Assembly (NCBI RefSeq): GCF_004123845.1
Contig: NZ_NBDP01000019.1
Span: 434,001-498,000, forward strand
DNA from: Allobosea sp. Tri-44
Lineage (GTDB): Bacteria > Pseudomonadota > Alphaproteobacteria > Rhizobiales > Beijerinckiaceae
DNA length: 64,000 nucleotides
Reading direction: 5' to 3'
Each line of letters opens with the position of its first letter. Within the stretch, counting starts at the first letter, position 1. Positions 33,797 through 43,189 of the stretch are shown here, one piece after another. The notes under the pieces are model-generated. The model did not search any database, was not told where the DNA came from, and saw nothing but the letters and a program-made list of their open reading frames with translations. The position numbers and the translations under genes were made by a program.

Positions 33797-36073
33797 ATGA
33801 AAGCCCTGACGCAAGGCCGTTACCTCGGCCGCGACGGCGAAGCCGCCTTGTTCGATGTCGGCCTCGGCGCGACGATCACCGTTCGCATCCTCGAAGGCGA
33901 TATCGGCCGGGTGACACTGAAGCCGCAGGACGGCTACCGGCTCGACCGCGGCTGGTCGATCGCGCCCGGCGGGCTCGAGCCGCCCTATGAGGGGCGTCCG
34001 CGCGACGATCTTTCCGGCTTCGCCTGCCCGCAGGCGAGCGTCAGCGAAGGCGAGGGCAAGGTCACGCTGTCGGCTGGCGGCCTCACCGCCGAGGTCACGC
34101 TCTCGCCCTTCGGCATCGCCTGGCGGCGCGAGGGCGAGGCCGAGCCTTTCCTGCAGGATCGCACGACGCAGGCCTATCTGATCTCGCCGCGCACCGGCGC
34201 GCTGGCGCACTTCATGGCCCGCGACTATGCCGAGCGGCATTACGGGCTCGGCGACAAGGCCGGTCCGCTCGACCGGACCGGGCGGCGCTTTGCCATCGAC
34301 GCGGTCGACCCCTGCGGCTTCGACGCCGAATTGTCCGACCCACTCTACAAGATGCTGCCCTTCTTCATCGTCGACGGGAAGGCGGGCGCCCATGGCGTTT
34401 TCTACGACAACCTCTCGACCGGCAGCGTCGATCTCGGCTGCACGCTCGACAACTATCACGGCCTGTTCCGCTCTTGGAAAGGCGACGATGGCGATCTCGA
34501 CTATTACGTGATGGCCGGCCCGACCGTGCCCGACGTGATCCGCCGCTTCTCCTGGCTGACCGGCGGGCAGGCTTTCGCGCCGCGCTGGTCGTTCGGCTTC
34601 GGCGTGACCTCGATGGCGATCGCCGATGCGCCCGACGCCGATGCCCGGATCAGCGACTTCATCGCCAAGTGCCGCAAGCACGCCATCCCCTGCGACAGCT
34701 TCCATTTCGGCTCGGGTTACACCCAGATCGGCCAGCGCCGCTATGCCTTCAACTGGAACCGCGACAAGTTCCCGGAGCCGCTGGCGACGATGAAGCGGCT
34801 GAACAAGGCCGGCATGCATACCGTCGCGAACCTGAAGCCCTGCCTGCTCGACGACCATCCGCGCCTCAAGGAAGCGCTGGACCAGGGCTTCCTGGTCAAG
34901 GATTCCAAGACGGGCGAGCCGGCCGTGGCGCAGTTCTGGGACGGGCTCGGCTTCCATATCGACTTCACCAACCCGAAGGGGCGGGCCTGGTGGCGGGCCG
35001 GCATCGAGACGGCTTTGCTCGACCACGGCTTCACCACGGTCTGGAACGACAACAACGAATACGAGATCTGGGACGAGGACGCGGTCTGTGACGGCGACGG
35101 CCGCCCGTTCCGGCAGGCGCTGGCACGCCCGGCGCAACCGCTGCTGATGACCAAGCTCTCCTATGAGGCTCAAGGCGCGCGCGAGCCGGGGAAGAGACAG
35201 TATGCGATCACGCGCGGTGGCTGTGCCGGCATCTCGCGCTATGCCCAGACTTGGTCGGGCGACAACGAGACCGCCTGGAAGACGCTGCGCTACAACCTGA
35301 CCCAGGGGCTCAATATGAGCCTGTCGGGCATGTTCTCGATCGGCCACGATGTCGGCGGGTTCCATGGCCCGACGCCGGGTCCCGAGCTCTTCGTCCGCTT
35401 CAACGAGTTCTGCGCGCTCTGGCCGCGCATGGTGATGAACTCCTGGAACGATGACGGCGTCGTCAACCTGCCCTGGATGTATCCGGAGGTGATCCCACAG
35501 GTGCGCGAGGCGATCCAGCTGCGCTACCGGCTGATGCCCTATCTCTACACGCAGATGTGGCGGGCGAGCCGCGACGGCGTCCCGGCCGTGCGCCCGCTGC
35601 TCTACGACTTCCCGCAGGACGCGGCGGCCGTCGCGGTCGACGATGTCTTCATGCTCGGTCCGGACGTGCTGGTGGCGCCGGTGCTGGAGGAGGGCGCGCG
35701 CGAGCGCGCCGTCTACCTGCCCCAGCATGAGGGCGGCTGGTACGACTGGCATGACGGCAAGCACTACCCCGGCGGCGTCATCGTGACGATCCCGGCTCCG
35801 CTCGGCCGGTTGCCGCTGTTCGTGCGGGCCGGCGCGCTGATTCCGCTCGGCAACCCGGCAGGGATCGATGGCGAGCGCGAGGTCCTGGTCTGCGGCGTGG
35901 TCGAGGGCGCTTCCGGCGAGCTTTACGAGGACGACGGCGAAACAGCCGATTGGCGCGGCGCTGGCGCGGCGCTGATCCGCTTCCAGGTCCGCAATGGCGA
36001 GGTCGCGATCGAGCAGCAGGGCGAAGGCAAACCGGCGTTCAACAAGATCGCGATCCGGCAGATCGGCGGCTGA
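33797..36073 (+). CDS. Glycoside hydrolase family 31 (alpha-glucosidase/alpha-xylosidase type)
   Basis: 758 residues. The GH31 barrel is clear: nucleophile D418 in VWNDNNEYE and acid/base D489 in TWSGDNE, with GHDVGGFHG downstream. A beta-sandwich N-terminal domain precedes it and C-terminal beta domains follow. There is no signal peptide, so it acts in the cytoplasm on sugar imported by the preceding ABC transporter. The start is 16 bp after the ATPase stop, with AGAGAGAT ahead. Alpha-glucosidase, alpha-xylosidase and sulfoquinovosidase are all in this family; the exact linkage is not determined. Confidence 0.92.
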   Translation: MKALTQGRYLGRDGEAALFDVGLGATITVRILEGDIGRVTLKPQDGYRLDRGWSIAPGGLEPPYEGRPRDDLSGFACPQASVSEGEGKVTLSAGGLTAEVTLSPFGIAWRREGEAEPFLQDRTTQAYLISPRTGALAHFMARDYAERHYGLGDKAGPLDRTGRRFAIDAVDPCGFDAELSDPLYKMLPFFIVDGKAGAHGVFYDNLSTGSVDLGCTLDNYHGLFRSWKGDDGDLDYYVMAGPTVPDVIRRFSWLTGGQAFAPRWSFGFGVTSMAIADAPDADARISDFIAKCRKHAIPCDSFHFGSGYTQIGQRRYAFNWNRDKFPEPLATMKRLNKAGMHTVANLKPCLLDDHPRLKEALDQGFLVKDSKTGEPAVAQFWDGLGFHIDFTNPKGRAWWRAGIETALLDHGFTTVWNDNNEYEIWDEDAVCDGDGRPFRQALARPAQPLLMTKLSYEAQGAREPGKRQYAITRGGCAGISRYAQTWSGDNETAWKTLRYNLTQGLNMSLSGMFSIGHDVGGFHGPTPGPELFVRFNEFCALWPRMVMNSWNDDGVVNLPWMYPEVIPQVREAIQLRYRLMPYLYTQMWRASRDGVPAVRPLLYDFPQDAAAVAVDDVFMLGPDVLVAPVLEEGARERAVYLPQHEGGWYDWHDGKHYPGGVIVTIPAPLGRLPLFVRAGALIPLGNPAGIDGEREVLVCGVVEGASGELYEDDGETADWRGAGAALIRFQVRNGEVAIEQQGEGKPAFNKIAIRQIGG

Positions 36074-36137
36074 GCCGGGTTCGACAGCGCCGACCATGTC
36101 GGCCGGCGCTGTTGATGCAGGTACGTCCAATCTGTAT

Positions 36138-36152
36138 TTGTCATGTCGACAA
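36138..36152. promoter_or_regulatory. Candidate GntR operator at the regulator's own start
   Basis: TTGTCATGTCGACAA is a dyad with TTGTC/GACAA arms. The same arms occur fused as TTGTCGACAA at 37064-37073 before the DapA-family gene. Its position over the first ATG of the GntR gene suggests autorepression. Confidence 0.45.
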
Positions 36153-36868
36153 TGGATGGCGACATGACCGACAGGACCACGGCAGCTCCGGCCGAACGCA
36201 AGCGGGGCGAGGGCGTCAAGCTCGTCTACGACATCCTGCGCGACGACATCATCGACCTCGTGCTGCCGCCGGGCAGCCCGATCGACGAGATCCAGCTGGC
36301 GCAGCGCCTCTCGATGTCGCGCACTCCTATCCGCGAGGCGTTGGTGCGGCTGGCGAGCGAGGGGCTGGTGACGACGCTGCCCAACCGCTCGACGGTGGTG
36401 TCGAACATCGACTTCCTCAACCTGCACACCTTTTTCGATGCGATCACGCTGATGTATCGCGTCACCACGCGGCTGGCGGCGCAGTTCCATGTGCCTGGTG
36501 ATCTCGACATCATCCGCGCGCGGCAAGCCGCCTTCGCCGGTGCGGTGGAGGCGCAGGATGCGCTCGCCATGATCGCCACCAACCGCGATTTCCACGCCGC
36601 GATCGCGGAGGCGGGCCGCAACCCCTACTATACCGGGCTGTTCTGCCGCCTGCTCGACGAGGGCCGGCGCATCCTGCGGCTCTATTACTCCTCCTTCGAG
36701 GATCGCCTGCCGCAGCGCTATGTCGCCGAGCATGAGGAGATGGTCGCCGCCATTGCGGCCCGCGACGTCGAAGGCGCCGACAGATTGGCCAAGGCCCATG
36801 CCGACCAGATCGTCCAGCAGATCCAGCATTTGATCGCGCGCGACCGGCGCCAGACGCTGGCGCTGTAG
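36143..36868 (+). CDS. GntR family transcriptional regulator (FadR/FCD subfamily)
   Basis: 241 residues if the first ATG is used. In-frame ATGs at 36152 and 36164 are alternatives; 36164 (MTDRTTAAPAERKRG) is attractive because the first ATG is inside an operator-like dyad and lacks a ribosome site. The winged helix (about 25-90) has LAQRLSMSRTPIREALVRLASEGLV in its recognition part, and the FCD effector domain follows (TNRDFHAAIAEAGRNP with the metal-binding His, and later AEHEEMVAAIAARD). It heads the hydroxyproline-type cluster and most likely represses it. Confidence 0.85.
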   Translation: MSTMDGDMTDRTTAAPAERKRGEGVKLVYDILRDDIIDLVLPPGSPIDEIQLAQRLSMSRTPIREALVRLASEGLVTTLPNRSTVVSNIDFLNLHTFFDAITLMYRVTTRLAAQFHVPGDLDIIRARQAAFAGAVEAQDALAMIATNRDFHAAIAEAGRNPYYTGLFCRLLDEGRRILRLYYSSFEDRLPQRYVAEHEEMVAAIAARDVEGADRLAKAHADQIVQQIQHLIARDRRQTLAL

Positions 36869-36893
36869 GGCCAGCGCTCCTCTTCCAGATCAC

Positions 36894-37002
36894 CCGTCAT
36901 TCCGGACAAGCGGCGTAGCCGCGCAGCTCCGGAATCCATCGTGTGGCACCGGGGCTCTACGATGGATTCCGGCGCTCCGCTTCGCTTCGGCCGGAATGAC
37001 GG
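36894..37002. repeat. Inverted-repeat intergenic element with CCGTCATTCCGG ends
   Basis: CCGTCATTCCGG (36894-36905) pairs with CCGGAATGACGG (36991-37002), and GGAATCCATCGT (36931-36942) with ACGATGGATTCC (36959-36970). The ends match those of the element at 13453-13602, so both belong to one family. Together with the GntR-type site it fills the 284-bp gap before the DapA-family gene. Confidence 0.75.
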
Positions 37003-37063
37003 TGCCGGGAGAAAGCCGGGTCGACAGCCCGGTCTTGCCGGGAGTTTCGGCTGCTGAATTTTC

Positions 37064-37073
37064 TTGTCGACAA
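37064..37073. promoter_or_regulatory. Candidate GntR operator upstream of the DapA-family gene
   Basis: TTGTCGACAA, a perfect 10-bp palindrome, sits in an AT-rich stretch 80 bp before the ATG at 37153 and shares its arms with the site over the GntR start. The short AT-rich run after it (AATAAAATACAAAG) is a plausible promoter region. Confidence 0.5.
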
Positions 37074-37152
37074 ATAAAATACAAAGAGTATTATCATCGT
37101 CGATCAAGGCGGCAAGTCACGCCGCCCGCGGAAACGCCAGCCCGAGGAGCGC

Positions 37153-38115
37153 ATGATGAAGGCCCAGATCTTTTCCGGCTGCATGCCGGCGCTGATGACC
37201 CCCTGCAAGGACGACCGCAGCCCCGATTTCGAGGCGCTGGTGCGCAAGGGCCGGGAATTGATCGCCGCCGGCATGTCGGCGGTGGTCTATTGCGGCTCGA
37301 TGGGCGACTGGCCGCTGCTCACCGATGCGCAGCGCATGCAGGGCGTCGAGGCCCTGGTGAAGGCTGGCGTACCGGTGATCGTTGGCACTGGCGCGGTCAA
37401 CACCGCCTCCGCCGTCGCCCATGCCGCCCATGCCCAGAAGGTCGGTGCCAAGGGATTGATGGTGATCCCGCGCGTGCTCTCGCGCGGTTCGGTGGTCGAG
37501 GCGCAGCGCCATCATTTCAAAGCGATCCTCGCCGCCGCGCCGGACCTGCCGGCGGTGATCTACAACAGCCCTTATTATGGCTTCGCCACCCGCGCCGACC
37601 TGTTCTTCGCGCTGCGGGCCGAGCATCCGAACCTGGTCGGTTTCAAGGAATTCGGCGGCGCAGCCGACATGCGCTATGCGGCCGAGACGATCACCAGCCG
37701 TGACGATGACGTCTCGCTGATGATCGGCGTCGACACCTGCGTCTTCCACGGCTTCGTCAATGGCGGCGCGACCGGCGCGATCACCGGCATCGGCTGCGTG
37801 CTGCCCAAGGAGGTGCTGCACCTCGTCAGCCTGAGCCAGGCGGCGGCGAAGGGCGATGTCGAGGCGCGCCGGCTGGCGCTCGAGCTCGAGGCGGCGCTCG
37901 CCGTGCTGTCCTCCTTCGACGAGGGGCCGGACCTCGTCCTCTATTTCAAGCACATGATGGTGCTGAAGGGGGATGCCGAGTATCGGCTGCACTTCAACCC
38001 GACCGACGCGCTCGGCGAGAGCCAGCGCGGCTATGTCGAAGCGCAGCTCAAGCTGTTCGACGCCTGGTATGCGCAGTGGTCGAAGCAGGCCGGCGCACTG
38101 AAGCACGTCGCCTGA
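37153..38115 (+). CDS. DapA-family lyase/deaminase (candidate pyrroline-4-hydroxy-2-carboxylate deaminase)
   Basis: 320 residues; GAGGAGCGC ahead of tandem ATGs. TIM-barrel family of dihydrodipicolinate synthase and N-acetylneuraminate lyase: catalytic Schiff-base lysine K165 in LVGFKEFGG and the active-site tyrosine Y137 in VIYNSPYYG are present. Next to a 4-hydroxyproline epimerase and a pyrroline-carboxylate-reductase-like enzyme, the likely reaction is deamination of 1-pyrroline-4-hydroxy-2-carboxylate to 2-oxoglutarate semialdehyde (LhpC/HypD role). That is inference from context; sequence alone gives only the superfamily. Confidence 0.8.
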   Translation: MMKAQIFSGCMPALMTPCKDDRSPDFEALVRKGRELIAAGMSAVVYCGSMGDWPLLTDAQRMQGVEALVKAGVPVIVGTGAVNTASAVAHAAHAQKVGAKGLMVIPRVLSRGSVVEAQRHHFKAILAAAPDLPAVIYNSPYYGFATRADLFFALRAEHPNLVGFKEFGGAADMRYAAETITSRDDDVSLMIGVDTCVFHGFVNGGATGAITGIGCVLPKEVLHLVSLSQAAAKGDVEARRLALELEAALAVLSSFDEGPDLVLYFKHMMVLKGDAEYRLHFNPTDALGESQRGYVEAQLKLFDAWYAQWSKQAGALKHVA

Positions 38116-38132
38116 GGATTGCTCAGGAACAG

Positions 38133-38160
38133 GCCCTCCCAGGGACGGGAGGGCTTTCTT
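38133..38160. terminator. Bidirectional intrinsic terminator
   Basis: GCCCTCCC (38133-38140) pairs with GGGAGGGC (38147-38154) across a 6-nt loop, then TTTCTT. It sits between the convergent DapA-family and Ldh-family genes. Confidence 0.75.
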
Positions 38161-38164
38161 GTTG

Positions 38165-39199
38165 TCAGGCGAGCGCGTTGAGTCCGAGCGCCTCCAGCCG
38201 GTTTAGCTGCTCGATCTCGACGGCAGTCAGGGCGATCCCCTTCGCCAGCGAGTGCTCGCGAGCCTTGAAGCGGCGCTGCGAGGGCAGGCGCGCGCCCTGC
38301 CCGGCGATCGCCTCGAACAGCGTCTCGGCGCGGGCGAAGGGATCGCCGGGGCGGCCGGCGGCGAAGCGCTCGGGCGAGAACGCGAGGATCAGTTCGCCAT
38401 GCTGCGGTGCCAGCGTCGTGGTGCCGAGGAAGTCGAGCGCGCCCTGGCTGGTCAGGTCGCCGATCATCACGCCGGCCAGCAGTTCGATCATGGTCGAGAT
38501 CGCCGAGCCCTTGTGGCCGCCGAAGGGCAGCATCGCCCCGGCGAGTGCGGCGGTCGGATCGGTGGTCGGCTCGCCCTGCGAATCCAGCGCCCAGCCCTCG
38601 GGCAGCGGTTTGCCGGCGCGGCGATGCAGCTCGATCTCGCCGCGCGCCGCGACGCTGGTGGCGAAATCGAAGACATAAGGGTGGCTGTCCTTGCGCGGCC
38701 AACCGAAGGCGAGCGGGTTGGTGCCGAGCAGGGCGCTAATCCCGCCCGCGGGAGCGACGGTGGCATAGCTCGGGCACATCGCCAGCGCGGCGACGCCCAT
38801 CTCGGCGAGCGCCTCGACCTCCGGCCAGAGCGCCGAGAAATGCGTGCAGTCGTTGATCACCAGAGCGGCGAGGCCGAGCTGCTTCGCCCGCTCCGCCAGC
38901 GCTGGGGCGCCGAGCTCGAAGCCGGCGCAGGAGAAGGCGCCGCCTGCCGCCACACGCAGCACCGCCGAGCCATCATCGTGCAGCACCGGCTCGGCATCCG
39001 GCGAGACCTTGCCCGCCTTGAGGGTGCGCAGGCAGCCTTCGACGCGATAGACGCCGTGCGACTTGCAGCCGTCGCGCTCGCCGGCAGCGATCACGCGGGC
39101 CAGCGCTGCGGCATGAAGTGGCGACAATCCGCCCTTGCGGAAGACGGCCTCGATCCGGCGCGTCAGCGCCTCCATGCTGAGGATCGTCATGTCGCTCAT
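38165..39199 (-). CDS. Ldh/MDH-family NAD(P)H oxidoreductase (pyrroline-2-carboxylate reductase-like)
   Basis: 344 residues of the non-Rossmann malate/L-lactate dehydrogenase family (Ldh_2): CKSHGVYRVEGCL near the catalytic His, ALVINDCTHFSALWP and GTNPLAFGWPRKD are typical. Members next to hydroxyproline genes reduce 1-pyrroline-2-carboxylate or 1-piperideine-2-carboxylate to L-proline or L-pipecolate. It diverges from the epimerase gene with a shared operator-like dyad between them. Malate or ureidoglycolate dehydrogenase activity cannot be excluded on sequence. Confidence 0.8.
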   Translation of the reverse strand: MSDMTILSMEALTRRIEAVFRKGGLSPLHAAALARVIAAGERDGCKSHGVYRVEGCLRTLKAGKVSPDAEPVLHDDGSAVLRVAAGGAFSCAGFELGAPALAERAKQLGLAALVINDCTHFSALWPEVEALAEMGVAALAMCPSYATVAPAGGISALLGTNPLAFGWPRKDSHPYVFDFATSVAARGEIELHRRAGKPLPEGWALDSQGEPTTDPTAALAGAMLPFGGHKGSAISTMIELLAGVMIGDLTSQGALDFLGTTTLAPQHGELILAFSPERFAAGRPGDPFARAETLFEAIAGQGARLPSQRRFKAREHSLAKGIALTAVEIEQLNRLEALGLNALA

Positions 39200-39225
39200 G
39201 GCGTGCTTCCCGCTCGTTGCAAATC

Positions 39226-39244
39226 TGCATACTTGCTGTATTCA
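39226..39244. promoter_or_regulatory. Operator-like dyad between divergent reductase and epimerase genes
   Basis: TGCATAC (39226-39232) and GTATTCA (39238-39244) form an inverted repeat with one mismatch and a 5-bp centre. It lies midway between starts at 39199 and 39297 and resembles GntR/FCD sites (GTAT...ATAC). Confidence 0.45.
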
Positions 39245-39296
39245 AAAAGCCGACATGACTTCAAGCGGGCGTAGTGCCTCAGGAAGGTTCTGATCG

Positions 39297-40298
39297 ATGG
39301 GCAGCCATACCTTCTCCTGTATCGACGGCCACACCTGCGGCAACCCGGTCCGCCTGGTCTCGGGTGGCGGCCCGCGCCTCGAAGGCGCGACCATGCTGGA
39401 GAAGCGCGCCCATTTCCTGCGCGAGTTCGACTGGATCCGTACCGGCCTGATGTTCGAGCCGCGCGGGCACGACATGATGTCGGGCTCGATCCTCTATCCG
39501 CCGACACGGCCCGACTGCGACGTCGGCGTGCTGTTCATCGAGACCTCGGGCTGCCTGCCGATGTGCGGCCATGGCACGATCGGCACCATCACCATGGGCA
39601 TCGAGAACGGGCTGATCACGCCGCGCGAGCCGGGCAGGCTCTCGATCGATGCGCCGGCCGGCAAGGTCGACATCAGCTATCGGCAGGAGGGCCGCTTCGT
39701 CGAGGAGGTCCGCCTGACCAATGTGCCGGGCTTCCTCTATGCGGAAGGGCTGACCGCCGAGGTCGAGGGGCTCGGCGAGATCGTGGTCGATGTCGCCTAT
39801 GGCGGCAATTTCTATGCGATCGTCGAACCGCAGAAGAACTTCCGCGATATGGCCGACCATACCGCTGGCGAGCTGGTCGGCTGGTCGCCGAAGCTGCGGG
39901 CGGCGCTGAACGCGAAATACGAGTTCGTCCATCCGGAACATCCGGAGATCCAGGGCCTCTCGCACATCCAGTGGACCGGCAAGGCGACGCAGGACGGTGC
40001 CCATGCCCGCAATGCCGTGTTCTATGGCGAGAAGGCGATCGACCGCTCGCCCTGCGGCACCGGCACCTCGGCGCGGATGGCGCAGCTCGCTGCCAAGGGT
40101 AAGCTCGGCGTCGGCGACGAGTTCGTCCATGAATCGATCATCGGCTCGCTGTTCAAGGGGCGAGTCGAAGCGGCGACGACGGTGGCGAACCATCCGGCGA
40201 TCATCCCCTCGATCGCCGGCTGGGCCCGGATGACCGGCTACAACACCATCTTCATCGACGACCGTGACCCGTTCGCGCACGGCTTCGTGGTGAAGTAG
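39297..40298 (+). CDS. 4-hydroxyproline 2-epimerase (proline racemase family)
   Basis: 333 residues. Both catalytic cysteines are present: C90 in LPMCGHGTIG and C253 in RSPCGTGTSAR, which separates a true epimerase from trans-3-hydroxyproline dehydratases, where one Cys is replaced. The ribosome site AGGAAGG is about 10 nt ahead. It interconverts trans-4-hydroxy-L-proline and cis-4-hydroxy-D-proline, the first step of hydroxyproline catabolism, in the cytoplasm. Its neighbours supply a deaminase-like DapA protein, a reductase and a GntR regulator. The FAD dehydrogenase for the next step is not adjacent; a candidate lies at 14.7-17.6 kb. Confidence 0.87.
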   Translation: MGSHTFSCIDGHTCGNPVRLVSGGGPRLEGATMLEKRAHFLREFDWIRTGLMFEPRGHDMMSGSILYPPTRPDCDVGVLFIETSGCLPMCGHGTIGTITMGIENGLITPREPGRLSIDAPAGKVDISYRQEGRFVEEVRLTNVPGFLYAEGLTAEVEGLGEIVVDVAYGGNFYAIVEPQKNFRDMADHTAGELVGWSPKLRAALNAKYEFVHPEHPEIQGLSHIQWTGKATQDGAHARNAVFYGEKAIDRSPCGTGTSARMAQLAAKGKLGVGDEFVHESIIGSLFKGRVEAATTVANHPAIIPSIAGWARMTGYNTIFIDDRDPFAHGFVVK

Positions 40299-40438
40299 GC
40301 CGCGCAGTCCGCGGGGCTGCCACCGCGAGCGCCGGCCGATCAGCCAGTCACATCGTTCCAGCTGACCAATCAGGACGCTCGTCGCGGCCAGCACTGCTGC
40401 TCGGCTTTCGGCTGGCTCCGCGCCATGGCGCGTGTCGC

Positions 40439-40504
40439 TTGACACGTCGCAAGCGTCATCATATCCCTATCGGAAATAGATACCAGTATATGAAATAAAT
40501 TTCA
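40439..40504 (+). promoter_or_regulatory. Promoter and candidate SorC operator of the sugar/polyol operon
   Basis: TTGACA (40439-40444), 17-bp spacer, TATCCC (40462-40467). Downstream lies a perfect dyad TGAAATAAATTTCA (40491-40504) in an AT-rich tract 56 bp before the receptor ATG. The SorC-type regulator encoded in the operon is the obvious candidate to bind it. Confidence 0.5.
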
Positions 40505-40559
40505 AGCTGGTCACAAGGACACCGGAGATCGGTCCGGTGTCGAGCCCTGGAGGGGAAAC

Positions 40560-41606
40560 ATGCGCATCAAGGAACTGGCTCGTAATCTGACGTTGACGGT
40601 CGCTGCGGGCCTCGGCCTGTCGCTCGCTCTGGGGCATGGCGCGGTAGCGCAGACCCCGGCGCAATTCCGCTGCAAGGACGGCGAAACCTACTACATGAAC
40701 GTGATGGTCTCGGGCGTGGAATACTGGTTCCCCGTCTACGAGATGTTCAAGCAGGCGGCGCAGTCGCTCGGCTGCAAGACCGCCTATACCGGCACGCCGG
40801 AATACGACGTCACCAAGCAGATCGCGAGCTTCGACCAGATCCTGGCCAAGAAGCCGGCCGGCATCCTGGTCCATCCGATGAATTCGGATCCGTTCATCGA
40901 GCCGATCAACCGCGCGGTCGCCTCGGGCGTGCCTGTCGTGACCTTCGCGGCCGACTCGCCGAACAGCAAGCGTGTTTCCTACGTCACCTCCGACAATGAT
41001 CGCGAGGGCTCCTATGCCGCCGACGTGATCGCCAAGGCGATGGGCGGCAAGGGCGAGTACGGCATCCTCGAGAACCCCGGCCAGGACAATCACGACCGCC
41101 GCGTCACGGCCTTTGTCAAGCGGATGGGCGAGAAGCATCCGGGGATCAAGCTGGTCGCCCGCGCACCGTCCAACCAGGACCCGACCAAGGCCTATAGTGC
41201 CGCGCTGAGCATGGCGCAGGCCAATCCCAATCTCGGTGCGCTGTTCATGCCGGAGGCCAATTCCGCGCTTGGCGCGGCGCAGGCGGCGCAGGAGCTCGGC
41301 GGCAAGATCAAGGTCATGAACGCCGACGTGAACGGCAAGATCCTCGATATGATCAAGAGCGGCCAGGTCTTCGGTGCGATCAACCCGAACCAGGGCATGC
41401 AGGGCTATATGGGCTTCATGCTGCTGTTCATGGCGGCCCATCCCGAGCTGATTGACCCGATGAACGACTACAAGCGCTCGGGCTTCAACCCAATGGGCGT
41501 GCCCGTCGTCGACAACGGCTTTGCGGTGGTCACCAAGGACAATGCCGACGATTTCTACTGGGACGCCTATCTGAAGCGTCGTGGCACCAAGGGCATCAAG
41601 GAATAA
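40560..41606 (+). CDS. Sugar ABC transporter substrate-binding protein (RbsB type)
   Basis: 348 residues with a Sec signal peptide ([20 protein letters not shown]..., cleavage after AVAQ at about residue 31). Mature segments [40 protein letters not shown] and [17 protein letters not shown] are typical of the ribose/galactose-type receptors (Peripla_BP_4). GGAGGGG lies directly ahead of the ATG. It opens the nine-gene operon that runs to 51990. Confidence 0.9.
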   Translation: MRIKELARNLTLTVAAGLGLSLALGHGAVAQTPAQFRCKDGETYYMNVMVSGVEYWFPVYEMFKQAAQSLGCKTAYTGTPEYDVTKQIASFDQILAKKPAGILVHPMNSDPFIEPINRAVASGVPVVTFAADSPNSKRVSYVTSDNDREGSYAADVIAKAMGGKGEYGILENPGQDNHDRRVTAFVKRMGEKHPGIKLVARAPSNQDPTKAYSAALSMAQANPNLGALFMPEANSALGAAQAAQELGGKIKVMNADVNGKILDMIKSGQVFGAINPNQGMQGYMGFMLLFMAAHPELIDPMNDYKRSGFNPMGVPVVDNGFAVVTKDNADDFYWDAYLKRRGTKGIKE

Positions 41607-41662
41607 ACTCGAGCCCTCTCCCGGCGGAGCGCCGCTACGCTCCGCCGATCTCTTCTCTCGCG

Positions 41663-43189
41663 ATGAGCCGTGCCATGCCGCCCCTCGCCCTCGAAGTCCG
41701 CAATGTCAGCAAGAGTTTCGGCCCGGTGCGCGCGCTCGACGGCGTCAGCTTCAGCCTGCGCAAGGGCGAGATGCACGCGCTGATGGGCGAGAACGGCGCC
41801 GGCAAGTCGACGCTGATGAACATCATCGACGGTATCCTGAGACCCGATGGCGGCGAAATCCTGGTCGATGGCCGCCCTGTCGAGATCGCCTCGCCGCAGA
41901 AGGCGCATGAACTCGGCATCGGGCTGGTGCATCAGGAGATCGCGCTCTGCCCTGACATCACGGTCGCCGAGAACATCTCGATGGCGGCGACCAATAGCCG
42001 GCGCGCTTGGCTGATGGATTATCGCCAGCTGCGTGATCGCGCCGGGCAGATCCTCGCCTCGCTGGCGGAGATCGATCCGCAGGCCCTGGTCGGTGAGCTC
42101 TCGATCTCGGAGCAGCAGATCGTCGAGATCGCCAAGGCGCTGGCGCTCGACTGCTCGATCCTGATCCTCGACGAGCCGACCGCGGCATTGACCGAGCGCG
42201 AAGCCGGCAAATTGTTCGGGATCATCGCGCAGCTCAAGGCGCGCGGCATCAGCATCATCTATATCAGCCACCGCATGGCCGAGGTCTTCGCGCATTGCGA
42301 CCGGATCAGCGTGCTGCGCGACGGGCGCTATATCTGCACCGAAGAGGTCGCAGCGACGACGCAGGAGGAGATCGTTCGGCGCATGGTCGGCCGGCATCTC
42401 GGCGACATCTTCCCGCCGAAGAACCCGGGTAGCGCCGCGGCGCCGGTGCTGATGTCTGTCAACGATCTCGGTGACGGCCGCCGCGTCCGCGACGTCTCCT
42501 TTGAACTGCGCCGCGGCGAGGTCTTGGGCATCGCCGGCCTGATCGGCGCCGGGCGTACCGAGATCGCACTCGGCATTTGCGGCCTCAGCCGGCTGACCTC
42601 CGGCAAGATCGAGTTCGAAGGTAGCGATGTCACGCCGCGCAGCTATGCGCAGAGCATCAGTAACGGCATCGTCTACCTCTCCGAGGATCGCAAGGGCGCC
42701 GGCGTCTTCGTCGACCTGCCGATCGCGATGAATGTCTCGGCGCTGGACATCGACCGCGTCGCGACCGCCGGCTTCGTCAGCCGCAGCAAGGAGCAGGCGC
42801 AAGCCAAAGGCCTCGCCGACCAACTGCGCCTGAAGCGCGGCTCGCTCGACGATACCGCATCGACCCTGTCGGGCGGCAACCAGCAGAAGGTCGCGCTCGC
42901 CAAGCTCCTTTCGGTCTGCCCCAAGGCGATCATCCTCGACGAGCCAACGCGAGGGGTCGATATCGGCGCCAAGGCCGAGATCCACCGCATCCTGCGCGAA
43001 CTCGCCAGCGACGGCACCGGCATCATCGCGATCTCGTCAGAGCTGCCGGAGCTGATCGGCCTCTGCGATCGTGTGCTTGTCGTGCACGAAGGCAGGATCG
43101 CCGGCGAGGTCTCCGGCGACGGTCTCAACGAAGAGACGATCATGCGGCTCGCCTCCGGGCTTACGATCGAAGGGCAGGAAGCGAGATGA
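41663..43189 (+). CDS. Sugar ABC transporter ATP-binding protein, duplicated ATPase (RbsA/XylG type)
   Basis: 508 residues with two ATPase halves. The first has Walker [10 protein letters not shown], signature LSISEQQ and Walker [12 protein letters not shown]. The second has the degenerate Walker [10 protein letters not shown], which is normal for RbsA-type proteins, and LSGGNQQK with [10 protein letters not shown]. It overlaps the permease gene by 4 bp. It powers import with the RbsB- and RbsC-like partners. Confidence 0.92.
   Translation: MSRAMPPLALEVRNVSKSFGPVRALDGVSFSLRKGEMHALMGENGAGKSTLMNIIDGILRPDGGEILVDGRPVEIASPQKAHELGIGLVHQEIALCPDITVAENISMAATNSRRAWLMDYRQLRDRAGQILASLAEIDPQALVGELSISEQQIVEIAKALALDCSILILDEPTAALTEREAGKLFGIIAQLKARGISIIYISHRMAEVFAHCDRISVLRDGRYICTEEVAATTQEEIVRRMVGRHLGDIFPPKNPGSAAAPVLMSVNDLGDGRRVRDVSFELRRGEVLGIAGLIGAGRTEIALGICGLSRLTSGKIEFEGSDVTPRSYAQSISNGIVYLSEDRKGAGVFVDLPIAMNVSALDIDRVATAGFVSRSKEQAQAKGLADQLRLKRGSLDDTASTLSGGNQQKVALAKLLSVCPKAIILDEPTRGVDIGAKAEIHRILRELASDGTGIIAISSELPELIGLCDRVLVVHEGRIAGEVSGDGLNEETIMRLASGLTIEGQEAR

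Noticed and set aside
33665-36829. Minus-strand frame of 1054 codons opposite GH31 and GntR
   Set aside because: It spans two well-supported plus-strand genes and reads as Arg/Asp/Gly-rich shadow sequence. Long antisense frames are expected at this GC content.
36894-37002. Intrinsic terminator of the GntR gene
   Set aside because: The inverted repeat is far longer than a terminator, has no T-run, and matches the ends of another intergenic element.
37153-38115. Biosynthetic dihydrodipicolinate synthase (dapA)
   Set aside because: The context is catabolic (hydroxyproline epimerase, GntR, reductase), and there are no other lysine-pathway genes, so only the superfamily name is used.
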